From: Bacteroidota bacterium
GTDB lineage: Bacteria > Bacteroidota > Bacteroidia > Chitinophagales > Chitinophagaceae
Direction of reading: 5' to 3'
Length of the DNA stretch: 23,222 nucleotides
Assembly (NCBI GenBank): GCA_023423835.1
Contig: JAFAEW010000138.1
Location: forward strand, 1-23,222
The notes under the pieces were generated by a model. That model did not search any database. It was given only the letters and a program-made list of their open reading frames with translations, and was not told where the DNA came from. Both the position numbers and the translations under genes were made by a program. Shown piece by piece: positions 1 to 8,830 of this stretch (its first letter is position 1; the number at the start of each line of letters is the position of its first letter).

Positions 1-192
1 GACTTTCTTCTTACTGAGATCGGCTTTTACAAACACATACTTCTGCACGATTTCGCGGGGATCGTCGTTTTGCCTGATGACCGGAATCTGATTATCAGGT
101 TCCCCAAACAGTGGCGGCAACTGCAGCTGATTCTGTGCTTGCACTACAGAAACCATCAGAAAGGATCCTATTATCAGCAGGTATATTCTCAT
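1..192 (-). CDS. Exported protein, N-terminal fragment (possibly BatD-like)
   Basis: Reading the minus strand from an ATG at 192-190 gives 64 codons that remain open to the window edge, so only the N-terminus is present. It begins MRIYLLIIGSFLMVSVVQAQ: a short basic start, a hydrophobic core and a VQAQ cleavage region typical of a Bacteroidota Sec signal peptide. The mature start is proline- and glutamine-rich, then reads KYVFVKADLSKKKV. That last stretch resembles the beginning of a beta-sandwich repeat in BatD-type aerotolerance proteins, but 64 residues are too few to name the family. A TAATTTTG promoter box lies about 18 bases upstream. An exported protein is well supported; BatD is a guess. 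Confidence 0.7.
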   Translation of the reverse strand, partial: MRIYLLIIGSFLMVSVVQAQNQLQLPPLFGEPDNQIPVIRQNDDPREIVQKYVFVKADLSKKKV

Positions 193-209
193 GGAAGAAT
201 GAATATATG

Positions 210-217
210 CAAAATTA
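210..217 (-). promoter_or_regulatory. Bacteroidota -7 box upstream of the exported protein
   Basis: On the minus strand this reads TAATTTTG, a full match to the TAnnTTTG element of Bacteroidota primary-sigma promoters. It would place transcription start near 203, about ten bases before the ATG at 192. I see no convincing TTTG -33 element at the expected 19-21 base spacing, so the call rests on the -7 box and its position alone. Confidence 0.5.
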
Positions 218-326
218 ATTGCAGACTTGCGGTTACCACTGAAGTTGCGGTTAAGGGTGGGTTAAAGAAAATTATTTTTCAGCGTAGAATTCAAAAATAA
301 ACGCTGTTTTTAGCATTCCTTTATAG

Positions 327-334
327 TAAGTTTG
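327..334 (+). promoter_or_regulatory. Bacteroidota -7 box upstream of the arginase-like gene
   Basis: The sequence TAAGTTTG is a full match to TAnnTTTG, followed by an A-rich leader before the ATG at 349. It would drive the arginase-like gene and the PBP4 gene 13 bases downstream of it. No clear -33 TTTG is visible. Together with the box at 210-217 it makes 193-348 a divergent promoter region. Confidence 0.5.
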
Positions 335-348
335 CCGCAAAAAAACCA

Positions 349-1491
349 ATGTCGTTTTCTTCTTTGGAAAGCATAACAGACTTTCTCGAACCGATTGATA
401 AATTTATTATATCCGGTGATGAAGGCTATCACAAGCAGCAGGTAGGATATAACCTGCGGGCATATGAGGAAGCGTTTCCTGACATTGAAAATGTGAATCT
501 GATTTTATTAGGATGCAATGAATACCGTGGGATGGCATCAAAACCGCCTCAGGAAAAAGCTGCAGATCTGATCAGGCGATCATTCTATAAATTATATCTC
601 TGGCATGCCGATATTACAATTGCTGATGTTGGAAATCTGAAATGCGGTGCTTCGCTCAAAGACACCTATGCTGCCATGAAAACCGTTGTGGAGGAATTAC
701 TGCAACATGGAAAACGCGTAGTGATTCTCGGCGGCTCACATGATCTTACCCTTGCGCAATACCAGGTTTATGCCGGACACCAGGAAATAATAGAAGCAAG
801 CTGCATTGATGGGAAGATCGACATCGATATGGAAAGTCCGCTTCCTGCAGATAAATTTCTGATGCAGATGCTTACGGAAGAACCGAATTTTGTAAAGCAT
901 TACAACCATATAGGATTTCAAAGTTATCTTGTTCATCCCGGATTGTTGGAAACGATCGACAAACTGCGGTTTGACTGTTTCCGGGTGGGAATGGCCAGGG
1001 AAAATATGGAAGAAATGGAGCCCGTCATCAGAAGCAGCAGGCTTTTTAGTTTTGATATCAGCGCCATTCAAAACGCCTACGCTCCCGCCAATACCTTGTC
1101 ACCAAACGGATTTACCGGAGAGGAAGCCTGCATGCTGATGCAATATGCAGGAATGAGTACACACATGAATACCATCGGCATTTATGGCTATCATCCCGAA
1201 AAGGATATTAATGAGTTAACGGCAAAACAAATCAGCCAGATGCTCTGGTATCTGATTGATGGAATTTATAAGAGTCTTAATGAGGTGAACTTCAGGGAGA
1301 ACGATAATTTTAATGTTTTCAACCTCGCCTTTGCACAGGTGGAAACTTCTTTCAGACAAAGCAAAAAAACAGGCAGATGGTGGATGGAATTGCCCGACGG
1401 CGCCTTCATCGCCTGCAGTTATAAAGATTATATTACCGCCTGTGACAATGAAATTCCCGAACGCTGGATGCGGGCAGTAGAACGAAGCTGA
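349..1491 (+). CDS. Arginase/formimidoylglutamase-fold protein with altered metal ligands
   Basis: A 380-residue protein of the ureohydrolase (arginase/agmatinase/formimidoylglutamase) superfamily. Visible landmarks are ILGGSHD at about 126-132 (arginase GGxH motif), IDGKID at 153-158 where arginases have DAHxD, SFDIS at 234-238 where arginases have SxDxDxxDP, and YHPEKD near 281 in place of the E-x-N-P segment. Several Mn2+ ligands are therefore changed: the middle His of DAHxD is Lys, and the second Asp of the SFDxD motif is Ser. Bacteroidota commonly carry such a divergent arginase-like protein annotated as formimidoylglutamase; given these substitutions, hydrolysis of an arginine-like substrate should not be assumed. 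I see no signal peptide, so it is probably cytoplasmic. It starts 15 bases after a good -7 box and is followed 13 bases later by the PBP4 gene. The fold is confident; the activity is unknown. Confidence 0.85.
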   Translation: MSFSSLESITDFLEPIDKFIISGDEGYHKQQVGYNLRAYEEAFPDIENVNLILLGCNEYRGMASKPPQEKAADLIRRSFYKLYLWHADITIADVGNLKCGASLKDTYAAMKTVVEELLQHGKRVVILGGSHDLTLAQYQVYAGHQEIIEASCIDGKIDIDMESPLPADKFLMQMLTEEPNFVKHYNHIGFQSYLVHPGLLETIDKLRFDCFRVGMARENMEEMEPVIRSSRLFSFDISAIQNAYAPANTLSPNGFTGEEACMLMQYAGMSTHMNTIGIYGYHPEKDINELTAKQISQMLWYLIDGIYKSLNEVNFRENDNFNVFNLAFAQVETSFRQSKKTGRWWMELPDGAFIACSYKDYITACDNEIPERWMRAVERS

Positions 1492-1504
1492 TAAAAAATC
1501 TACG

Positions 1505-2800
1505 ATGTACCAATTCCGGAATCAGAGTTTAGCCTGGTTTATTTTCATCGCGGCGATTTTCTTTTCCTCCTGCTCCGTGCACCGGCAGTTGGAGCGATCG
1601 GCTGAAAAAGCATTTCAGTCAACAGGCTTTCTCTCATCGGCCAATATTGGAATTTCTGTTTTTGATCCGCAGTCGAAAAAATTTTTGTATGATCTGAATG
1701 GCGAAAAATATTTCATTCCTGCAAGCAACACCAAACTTTTTACATGTTATGCCGCCATGAAATACCTTGGAGACAGTCTCGAAGGAATCCGTTATTACTT
1801 TCAAAACGATTCTTTGTTTGTAATTCCAACCGGAGATCCAACCTTATTACATCCGGATTTTCAAACGCAGCCGGTTTTGGATTTCCTGCTGCAAAACAAG
1901 CAGTATCCCATCGCAATTGCTGACCATATTATGAACGACTACGGCTGGGGTTATGGCTGGTCGTGGGATGATTATGCCGATTACTACATGCCCGAAAGAA
2001 GCGCGTTTCCGGTTTTTGGGAATGTAGTAAGATTCACAAAGCCGCAAGACCAGCTCACTGCAATTCCATTTTTGGAGAATTGGAAGATCAGCTATTCAGC
2101 GAAGGAGAATTCCGGAATAAAAAGGGAAATCTCCTCCAATGTATTTTCGGTTCCGCAATCATTTGAAGGCAGGGCGGAAGTTCCCTTTTTCGCAGACAGC
2201 GGCCGTACCAACCGGGCGATCCTCGAAGACAGCTTTAAGTTGCAATTATCGCAGTTCACCTATTCCGGTCATCCCTGCAAGGTCATTTATTCACAACCCA
2301 CGGATTCTATGCTAAGAAAGATGATGTATCGCAGCGATAACTTTTTTGCAGAACAAAGCCTGCTGATGGTGAGTGCATTATTTTTCAACAGGATGAATGA
2401 CAGAATGGTGATCGACAGCCTGCTGCAAACCGACCTCCACCTGCTTCCACAAAAACCACAGTGGATAGATGGAAGCGGACTCAGCCGGTTTAATCTGTTT
2501 TCTCCACGCGATTTTGTTTTCCTTTTGCAGAAGATGAAGGAAGAATTTGAATGGAAAAGAATTACAGCTATTTTGCCGACCGGAGGAACCGGAACCTTAT
2601 CCTCCTACAAGGAATTTGAAGGAAAATTATTTGCGAAAACCGGTACGCTTTCAAACAATATCGCCCTAAGTGGTTATGCTATTACAAACAAAAACCGTCA
2701 TCTGATTTTTTCCATTCTCGTGGGAAACCATACTGCCCGCGAACAGGAAATCCGAACCGCAATGCGAAAGTTTTTGAATGACATCATTACACGGTATTAA
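1505..2800 (+). CDS. dacB: D-alanyl-D-alanine carboxypeptidase/endopeptidase, PBP4 type (S13)
   Basis: A 431-residue serine penicillin-binding protein of the S13/PBP4 family, which trims peptidoglycan stem peptides and cross-links in the periplasm. All three active-site motifs are present: SNTK at 74-77 (nucleophile Ser74, Lys77), SDN at 277-279, and KTG at 378-380 within AKTGTLSNN. The long stretch between the first two motifs fits the inserted domains of PBP4. The N-terminus has a hydrophobic segment ending FFSSC (Cys23), a near-lipobox, so it is probably a lipoprotein. No acidic surface-export signal follows the Cys, which suggests it stays on the periplasmic side. It lies 13 bases after the arginase-like gene and is probably co-transcribed. 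Its 3' end faces mutL with only 39 bases between and no evident terminator. Confidence 0.93.
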   Translation: MYQFRNQSLAWFIFIAAIFFSSCSVHRQLERSAEKAFQSTGFLSSANIGISVFDPQSKKFLYDLNGEKYFIPASNTKLFTCYAAMKYLGDSLEGIRYYFQNDSLFVIPTGDPTLLHPDFQTQPVLDFLLQNKQYPIAIADHIMNDYGWGYGWSWDDYADYYMPERSAFPVFGNVVRFTKPQDQLTAIPFLENWKISYSAKENSGIKREISSNVFSVPQSFEGRAEVPFFADSGRTNRAILEDSFKLQLSQFTYSGHPCKVIYSQPTDSMLRKMMYRSDNFFAEQSLLMVSALFFNRMNDRMVIDSLLQTDLHLLPQKPQWIDGSGLSRFNLFSPRDFVFLLQKMKEEFEWKRITAILPTGGTGTLSSYKEFEGKLFAKTGTLSNNIALSGYAITNKNRHLIFSILVGNHTAREQEIRTAMRKFLNDIITRY

Positions 2801-2839
2801 CCGCTTTTTCAACCCATCATTCTGCGAATTTGTTTCCTG

Positions 2840-4669
2840 CTACCTGCCGAACATCTTTTCTATATTCTCCAGTTTAAATTCCAGATAGGTAGGATTACCG
2901 GCCGGCGAAACGTTGGGAATGCTGCACTGAAAAAGATCATTGATCAGTGTTTTCATTTCCTTTTGCGTTAACGATTGTCCGGCTTTTATACTTTGTTGGC
3001 GTGCCAGACAGCGAACCACTTTTTCTTTCCTCGAAGACCGGATGTCGGACGAAAAATGCTTTAACTGTTCGAGTAGTAATTCGATGCTGTTCTTTTCATT
3101 TCCCTGGATGATTCCCGCCGGCGTTCCCCTTATAACAAAAGTGTTTTGCCCGAATTCCTCGAGCTGGTATCCGAGTGATTTCAGATCGGGCAACAGATCC
3201 TGAAGAAGAAAACTGTCGGATGGTGACAGTTCGAGGGTGGTTGGAAAAAGCGTCTGCTGGCTTACCGATTGTTTATCTTCCAATGCCATCAGCTTTTCAA
3301 AAAGCACCCTTTCATGCGCAAGTTGCTGGTGTACGAGCAGGTAACCCGAAAAGGATTGTACCGCAATATAGGTGTCATGCAGTTGAAAACATTCAGCATC
3401 TGTTTGAACCTTGTTTTCATTTCCACGGGAAATTAAGGCTGTCTGAAAATTACCGGATGCAGGCGGCGGTGCGATATCCGCAGCCGGTGTAAAAAATTCT
3501 TTCCAGTTCTGCTGATTAGATGATTGGCGGGGATCAATAAAATGTGCCTGATTTTTTTGGGTGAATGTCTGGTATAAGGAAGATGAAGACGACACCTCTT
3601 TTGCAGCAGGTTTATTGATCACCTCCAGTTGCTGAATCTCGGCATTCAAGGTAAAATCGAGCGTGGGAGCCACACTGAATTGCGCCAGTGCATGCTTTAC
3701 CGCTGCCTGCACAAATGCATATATCACCCGTTCATCCTCAAATTTTATTTCCTGTTTCGTAGGATGAACGTTGATGTCGATCTGAGCGGGATCAAGATCA
3801 ATGAATAAAACATAAAGCGGAAAGCTGTCCTTTGCAATCATTTCATCGAAAGCGCTCATTACTGCGTGATTGAGGTACGCACTTTTTATGAAGCGATTGT
3901 TGACAAAGAAGTATTGTTCGCCCCTTGTTTTCCTTGCTGCATCAGGCTTTCCCACATAGCCGGAAATATTCATGTACCCCGTTTCTTCCTTTACTGTAAC
4001 CAGCTTTGAATTGTATTGGTTTCCAAAAATCTGGATCACCCTCTGTTTGAGGCTTCCGGGTTCCAGATGAAAAACTTCCTGTCCGTTGCTGGTGAGTGAA
4101 AAAAAGACGGCGGGAAATGACATTGCCACCCGTATAAATTCTTCAATGATGTGTTTTAATTCAGATGCATTGCTCTTTAAAAAGTTTCTCCTTGCGGGCA
4201 CATTGAAGAAAACATTTTTCATGCAGAAATTGGTGCCCGCTTCACAGGCACAGGGTTCCTGCTTTTTTACGATGCTGTTTTCAATTTCAATGTAAGTTCC
4301 AAGCTCATCTTCCTGCCTTCTCGTTTTGATTTCAACCTGGGAAACGGCAGCAATGGATGCAAGTGCCTCTCCTCTGAAACCCATCGTCGTGATTTTGAAA
4401 AGGTCATCGATTACTTTTATCTTACTGGTAGCATGACGTTCAAAGCTAAGCCTGGCATCGGTTTCACTCATACCTTTGCCATTATCAATTACCTGTATCA
4501 GGCTTTTTCCGGCATCATTTACGATCAGTTGAATACGGTTGGCACCGGCATCAACTGCGTTTTCCAACAATTCTTTTACCGCACTTGCGGGCCGTTGAAT
4601 TACTTCGCCGGCCGCAATCTGATTGGCGATATTATCAGGTAATAATTGTATGATATCCTGCACCCACAA
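2840..4669 (-). CDS. mutL: DNA mismatch repair protein MutL
   Basis: MutL couples mismatch recognition by MutS to strand removal. The N-terminal GHKL ATPase is intact: AAGEV near 19-23, ELLENAVDAGA with catalytic Glu36, DNGKGM, RHATSKI and TMGFRGEAL. A low-complexity linker around 350-410 leads to the C-terminal dimerisation domain. There the nuclease metal motif DQHA(x)2E(x)4E is degraded to HQQLAHERVLFE at 447-458, and the usual CPHGRP region reads SPAGNP, while the A-C-R-x-x-IKAG motif survives as CLARQQSIKAG. The longest frame opens with TTG at 4669; GTG at 4663, giving MQDIIQLLPDN, fits MutL N-termini better. No ATG exists in frame between the upstream stop at 4684-4682 and these codons. 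It lies 71 bases downstream of leuS on the same strand. Confidence 0.95.
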   Translation of the reverse strand: MWVQDIIQLLPDNIANQIAAGEVIQRPASAVKELLENAVDAGANRIQLIVNDAGKSLIQVIDNGKGMSETDARLSFERHATSKIKVIDDLFKITTMGFRGEALASIAAVSQVEIKTRRQEDELGTYIEIENSIVKKQEPCACEAGTNFCMKNVFFNVPARRNFLKSNASELKHIIEEFIRVAMSFPAVFFSLTSNGQEVFHLEPGSLKQRVIQIFGNQYNSKLVTVKEETGYMNISGYVGKPDAARKTRGEQYFFVNNRFIKSAYLNHAVMSAFDEMIAKDSFPLYVLFIDLDPAQIDINVHPTKQEIKFEDERVIYAFVQAAVKHALAQFSVAPTLDFTLNAEIQQLEVINKPAAKEVSSSSSLYQTFTQKNQAHFIDPRQSSNQQNWKEFFTPAADIAPPPASGNFQTALISRGNENKVQTDAECFQLHDTYIAVQSFSGYLLVHQQLAHERVLFEKLMALEDKQSVSQQTLFPTTLELSPSDSFLLQDLLPDLKSLGYQLEEFGQNTFVIRGTPAGIIQGNEKNSIELLLEQLKHFSSDIRSSRKEKVVRCLARQQSIKAGQSLTQKEMKTLINDLFQCSIPNVSPAGNPTYLEFKLENIEKMFGR

Positions 4670-4740
4670 CCAATTTAGATCTTAAAAAAATATTTACCCT
4701 TTACCGCAATTCATCCAAGTCTCTTAAAAGAAAATCAATC

Positions 4741-7590
4741 CTACACCACCACATTGATCATCTTTCCTTTTATGAAAATGAATTTCTTCAGTGTCTTATT
4801 ATCCATCCACTTTTGAACCGTCTCATTTTCTAATACAATTGCCTCCGCTTCTTTTTCTGATGCATCGGAAGCAATCTCAATATTGGTTCTCATCTTTCCG
4901 TTAATACTTACCGGATAAAGCTTTACCGACTCTTTCAGATAGTGCGGATCATATTGGGGAAACTTCGCTTCGTCCTCCACGGCAACAGCATTCGCACCCG
5001 TTTCCGCTTGCATATTGTGATACAATTCTGCTGAAATGAAAGGCGCATAGGGGCTCAACATCACCGCCAGCGGTTGCAGGATCGCTTTCTTATGGCATTT
5101 CAATTCGTTCAGCTCATTCACACAAACCATGAACGCGCTAACAGCCGTATTGAATGAAAAGCGTTCTGTATCGTCTTGAATTTTTTTAATGGTTTTATGC
5201 AAAACCTTCCACTCGGCATCAGTTGGCGTTTCATCCTTCCAGATCTTTCCGGATTCGTTGTAAAACAACCGCCATAGCTTTTTCAAAAACCGGTTTACCC
5301 CCTCGATTCCCTTGGTATCCCAGGGTTTACTTTGTTCGATCGGACCTAAAAACATTTCATACATCCTGAAAGTATCGGCTCCATATTTTTCTATCAGGTA
5401 GTTAGGATTAACGGTATTGAATTTTGATTTGGACATCTTTTCAACCTCGGTGCCGCAAAGATAAACACCTTGCCCGCCCTCTTTTGAGGCATTGCCGTTT
5501 TCGAAGATAAAATCCGCATTTGCATAATCGCTTCTCAGTTGCCTAAAGGCTTCGATATCCAGCTCAACACCATTCACAATGTTTACATCTACCCTGATCG
5601 GATCAACTTCAGAAAGCGTGTATCTTCCCGGTGTCTTCCGGCCTTCCTTATCGATTAAGCCATGACTGATAAAAGTATTCGTTCCGGTTAACCTGTAAAC
5701 AAATCTCGAGCTTCCCTGAATCATTCCCTGGTTGAGCAGTTTCTTATACGGCTCATCGAAGCCGATCCAGCCGCGGTCAAATAAGAACTTCGTCCACATT
5801 CTGCTGTATAACAAATGACCAACAGCATGTTCGGTTCCACCTATATAAAGATCAACCTGGTTCCAGTAGTCACTGATCGTACGGTCACAAAACTCTTTCT
5901 CATTATGCGGATCCATATATCTTAAAAAATACCAGCTTGATCCTGCATATCCGGGCATTGTATTGGCTTCTCTGGTATAGCCGGGATGATCAGCCGGTTC
6001 TATCCAATCTTTCAGAGATGATAAGGGAGATTCGGCATTCTTCCCCGGTTTGATTGTGGCGAGATAAGGCAACTCTAGCGGCAACTTCGATTCATCAACA
6101 GCCTGTGCAATGCCATCTTTCCAAATGATTGGGATCGGTTCGCCCCAATAACGCTGGCGGCTGAAAGCGGCATCCCGCATTTTATAATTGATCTTGCGTT
6201 TTCCCGCCCCGAATCCTTCCAGAGCTGTAATCACTGCTTCAGCGGCATCCTTCATCTGCATTCCGGTAACAAAATCGCTGTTAACCAGTTCCACCTGATC
6301 GGTAGGATTGGCCGCTTCACCGGTAAAGCATTCTCCCAAAATATTCGTGATGGGGATATCAAAATGCCGTGCAAATCTGAAATCGCGTTCATCACCGCAG
6401 GGAACCGCCATGATGGCACCGGTACCATAGCCTGGCAAAACGTATTCGCTGACGTAGACCGGCACTTCACGTACATCGAGCGGATTAATGGCATAAGCAC
6501 CGGTAAAGCACCCGGTTACATTCTTTTCAGCCATCCTTTCGCGGTCGCTTCTGCTTTTCACGTATTGAAGATACTCTTCCACTTTTTGCGCCTGGTCTGC
6601 GGTGGTAATTTCTGATATCAGTTCATGCTCGGGCGAGAGTACCAGAAAGTCAACGCCAAAAATAGTATCCGGGCGGGTTGTATAAACCTTTACTTTTTCT
6701 TTCTTATCTAATATTCTGAAATCAATTTCTGCTCCCGTGCTTTTTCCAATCCAGTTGGTTTGCATCTCCTTCATGGCATGGCTGAAATCAACCTTTTGCA
6801 GATCTTCCTGCAGCCGGTCAGCGTATTCGGTTATGCGCAGGTACCATTGGCGCAATTTCTTTTTTACAACCGGATACCCGCCTCTTTCGCTGTAACCGTT
6901 GATGACTTCATCGTTAGCCAAAACGGTTCCCAATGCTTCACACCAGTTTACTTCGCCAAAACCGCAATACACGAGACGGTATTGCATAAGGATATCCTGT
7001 TGTTGAAATTCATCAAACTTCCGCCATTCCTGGGCCGAAAATTCCTGAACGGGATATTGTGCATTCGGCAGCGGGTGGTATTTGTTTCCACTTTCAGAAA
7101 AAGAATTAATCAGAATACCAACAGGTTCTGCTTTGTCCGTCTGCCGGTTGTAAAAGCTGTTGAAAAGCTGCAGGAAAATCCACTGCGTCCATTTATAATA
7201 AGAAGGGTCGCTGGTATTGATTTCCCGGCTCCAGTCAAACGAAAAGCCGATCTTATCAAGCTGGTCTCTGAAATTACGGATATTATTTTTGGTACTTTCA
7301 TTGGGATGAATGCCGTGTTCGATCGCATATTGTTCGGCCGGAAGTCCAAACGCATCGTATCCCATCGGGTGCAAGACATTAAATCCTTTTAATCTCTTGT
7401 ATCTTGCGAAAATATCACTTGCGATATAGCCCAACGGATGTCCTACATGCAAACCAGCGCCACTCGGATAAGGAAACATATCGAGCACATAATACTTCGG
7501 CTTGTCCACATCATTTTCTACCCTGTAAGTATTTTTCTCCTTCCAGATCTGTTGCCACTTTTCTTCAATCTCTTTGAAATTATATTCCAT
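4741..7590 (-). CDS. leuS: Leucyl-tRNA synthetase
   Basis: A class I aminoacyl-tRNA synthetase charging tRNA-Leu, 949 residues. The HIGH motif appears as HVGH at 48-51 after MFPYPSGAGL. The CP1 editing domain is recognised by TTRPDTIFGVD, and KMSKS is exact at 718-722 within EVEKMSKSKFN. Both active sites look intact. The protein is some 80-90 residues longer than the E. coli enzyme. The extra sequence lies mainly in CP1, including a WRKFDEF-containing segment, and just before KMSKS, in a segment with TGTNTFISHGL and VDVNIVNGVELD; both are usual in Bacteroidota LeuS. It has its own promoter box at 7619-7626 and is followed by mutL. The start ATG lies in an AT-rich context without a Shine-Dalgarno site. 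Confidence 0.97.
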   Translation of the reverse strand: MEYNFKEIEEKWQQIWKEKNTYRVENDVDKPKYYVLDMFPYPSGAGLHVGHPLGYIASDIFARYKRLKGFNVLHPMGYDAFGLPAEQYAIEHGIHPNESTKNNIRNFRDQLDKIGFSFDWSREINTSDPSYYKWTQWIFLQLFNSFYNRQTDKAEPVGILINSFSESGNKYHPLPNAQYPVQEFSAQEWRKFDEFQQQDILMQYRLVYCGFGEVNWCEALGTVLANDEVINGYSERGGYPVVKKKLRQWYLRITEYADRLQEDLQKVDFSHAMKEMQTNWIGKSTGAEIDFRILDKKEKVKVYTTRPDTIFGVDFLVLSPEHELISEITTADQAQKVEEYLQYVKSRSDRERMAEKNVTGCFTGAYAINPLDVREVPVYVSEYVLPGYGTGAIMAVPCGDERDFRFARHFDIPITNILGECFTGEAANPTDQVELVNSDFVTGMQMKDAAEAVITALEGFGAGKRKINYKMRDAAFSRQRYWGEPIPIIWKDGIAQAVDESKLPLELPYLATIKPGKNAESPLSSLKDWIEPADHPGYTREANTMPGYAGSSWYFLRYMDPHNEKEFCDRTISDYWNQVDLYIGGTEHAVGHLLYSRMWTKFLFDRGWIGFDEPYKKLLNQGMIQGSSRFVYRLTGTNTFISHGLIDKEGRKTPGRYTLSEVDPIRVDVNIVNGVELDIEAFRQLRSDYANADFIFENGNASKEGGQGVYLCGTEVEKMSKSKFNTVNPNYLIEKYGADTFRMYEMFLGPIEQSKPWDTKGIEGVNRFLKKLWRLFYNESGKIWKDETPTDAEWKVLHKTIKKIQDDTERFSFNTAVSAFMVCVNELNELKCHKKAILQPLAVMLSPYAPFISAELYHNMQAETGANAVAVEDEAKFPQYDPHYLKESVKLYPVSINGKMRTNIEIASDASEKEAEAIVLENETVQKWMDNKTLKKFIFIKGKMINVVV

Positions 7591-7618
7591 AAACTGTAAA
7601 AAAATCTTTTTTATAAAG

Positions 7619-7626
7619 CAAAATTA
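7619..7626 (-). promoter_or_regulatory. Bacteroidota -7 box for leuS
   Basis: Minus-strand TAATTTTG, a full TAnnTTTG match followed by C, 28 bases before the leuS ATG. The same octamer stands before the exported-protein gene at 210-217. With the box at 7759-7766 it shows that 7591-7806 is a divergent promoter region; I see no other conserved structure there. Confidence 0.55.
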
Positions 7627-7758
7627 TCTCCTTAAAAGAAGATAATGGCGTGACTGCATTTGTGGTCTGTCTCTTTAAAATTTCGTGAATACATTTTCAG
7701 GAATAATAAGCCTTAAAAACATTCGTTAAAGAGTGAGTACAAATGTAAGCGAATCCAT

Positions 7759-7766
7759 TAAATTTG
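7759..7766 (+). promoter_or_regulatory. Bacteroidota -7 box for ftsX
   Basis: TAAATTTG, followed by C, is a full match to TAnnTTTG and lies 40 bases before the ftsX ATG. The expected -33 TTTG is not obvious at normal spacing. Confidence 0.55.
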
Positions 7767-7806
7767 CGACGCATTGAACAAGTCAAAAACCGCTTAATTT
7801 CATTTC

Positions 7807-8682
7807 ATGGCAAAAACCGGAAGGAACTCTTTGAGACGCAGCAAACCCAATTATGTTTACAGTATTATCGGCGTGGCTCTGGTATTGGTGATTATGGGCG
7901 TAATGGGTTGGATGTTATTAAATTTCAGCAGGGTTGGAAATTCTTTTAAGGAAGAAATAAGGATAAGTGCCTATTTACGTACACAGAATAAGGATACCAT
8001 CAGCGAGATCAAAAACTTTATCGCCTCAAAGCCTTATGCCAAAAATGTGCAGTATGTTGATAAAGAAGCGGCAAAGGAAATCTGGAACAAGGAAAATAAT
8101 GAAGACTGGAGTAAGATACTCGATTATAATCCACTTCCCGAAAGCATCGATTTCTATGCAAAGTCCGACTATGTGAATCCGGACAGTTTATCCCATATAT
8201 CTGATGAAATTATGGGTCAGTACGGTAATCAGGTAACCGATATTCAATATCCGAAAGTTTTGGTGAGCAGCATCAGTGAAAAGACAAGAATATTCGGGAT
8301 TGCATTTATTGCAATTTCCATCCTGCTTTGTGTAATCGTTATCATCAGCATCGACAACACCATTCGTCTGGCGATGTTCAGCAACCGCTTTCTTATTAAA
8401 ACCATGCAGATGGTGGGTGCAACAAGAGGATTTATTGCCAGACCGATGGACATCAGAGCCGTTTTAAACGGACTTATCAGCAGTGCGATAGCGATCGCAA
8501 TTTTGTTCGGACTCATCACGTGGCTTGAAAACCTGATTCCGCAATTAAAAGCCATTCGTGACCTGAAATTAAACCTGATCCTTTTTGGTGGAATGATCAT
8601 TTTAGGCGTACTCATTTCCCTCTACAGCACACACAGAAGCGTAATCAAGTACCTGAAAATGAAACTCGATGACCTTTACTAA
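7807..8682 (+). CDS. ftsX: Cell division ABC transporter permease FtsX
   Basis: A 291-residue FtsX, the membrane partner of the ATPase FtsE, which links the divisome to periplasmic peptidoglycan hydrolases. The topology fits: a basic cytoplasmic N-terminus, TM1 at about 17-40, an extracytoplasmic domain of roughly 120 residues, then three TMs in the second half (about 160-182, 217-238 and 255-275). The segment KTMQMVGATRGFIARPM near 198-214 is the cytoplasmic coupling region typical of FtsX. ftsE is not adjacent. The following genes, for a DUF3098 protein and uppP, form a gene order common in Bacteroidota. It has its own -7 box at 7759-7766. Confidence 0.95.
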   Translation: MAKTGRNSLRRSKPNYVYSIIGVALVLVIMGVMGWMLLNFSRVGNSFKEEIRISAYLRTQNKDTISEIKNFIASKPYAKNVQYVDKEAAKEIWNKENNEDWSKILDYNPLPESIDFYAKSDYVNPDSLSHISDEIMGQYGNQVTDIQYPKVLVSSISEKTRIFGIAFIAISILLCVIVIISIDNTIRLAMFSNRFLIKTMQMVGATRGFIARPMDIRAVLNGLISSAIAIAILFGLITWLENLIPQLKAIRDLKLNLILFGGMIILGVLISLYSTHRSVIKYLKMKLDDLY

Positions 8683-8830
8683 AAATTGGTCTGGTGTTGG
8701 CCGGGCGATGCTTTTTAATTTCCTTTTTGTCCTTTCCGCGAAACTTCTGTAATCCTTTGTGGATACATGACAGAGCCGTTTCTTTTTTTTGCCGGCACCC
8801 AAAAGTTTCTTTTGTTTATTTCATTATTTA
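8683..8830. repeat. Candidate interspersed-repeat-like block between ftsX and DUF3098 gene
   Basis: This non-coding stretch has a composition unlike its surroundings: a GC-rich patch (GGTGTTGGCCGGGCG), homopolymer T runs, a GCCGGC palindrome at 8791-8796, and the inverted repeat CAAAAG-TTT-CTTTTG at 8800-8814. On the minus strand it is open in one frame and would encode a lysine/arginine-rich peptide with no credible start context. I judge it non-coding. It may be a dispersed intergenic repeat, but copies elsewhere cannot be seen from this window. Confidence 0.25.

Noticed and set aside
6760..7392. Plus-strand 210-residue open frame opposite leuS
   Set aside because: It is a shadow of leuS: the leuS frame carries all aminoacyl-tRNA synthetase motifs, and this one has no domain and no start signal.
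8602..8802. Minus-strand basic 66-residue frame antisense to the ftsX end and the following gap
   Set aside because: Half overlaps ftsX antisense, the start context is poor, and the Lys/Arg richness follows from T-rich sequence on the other strand.
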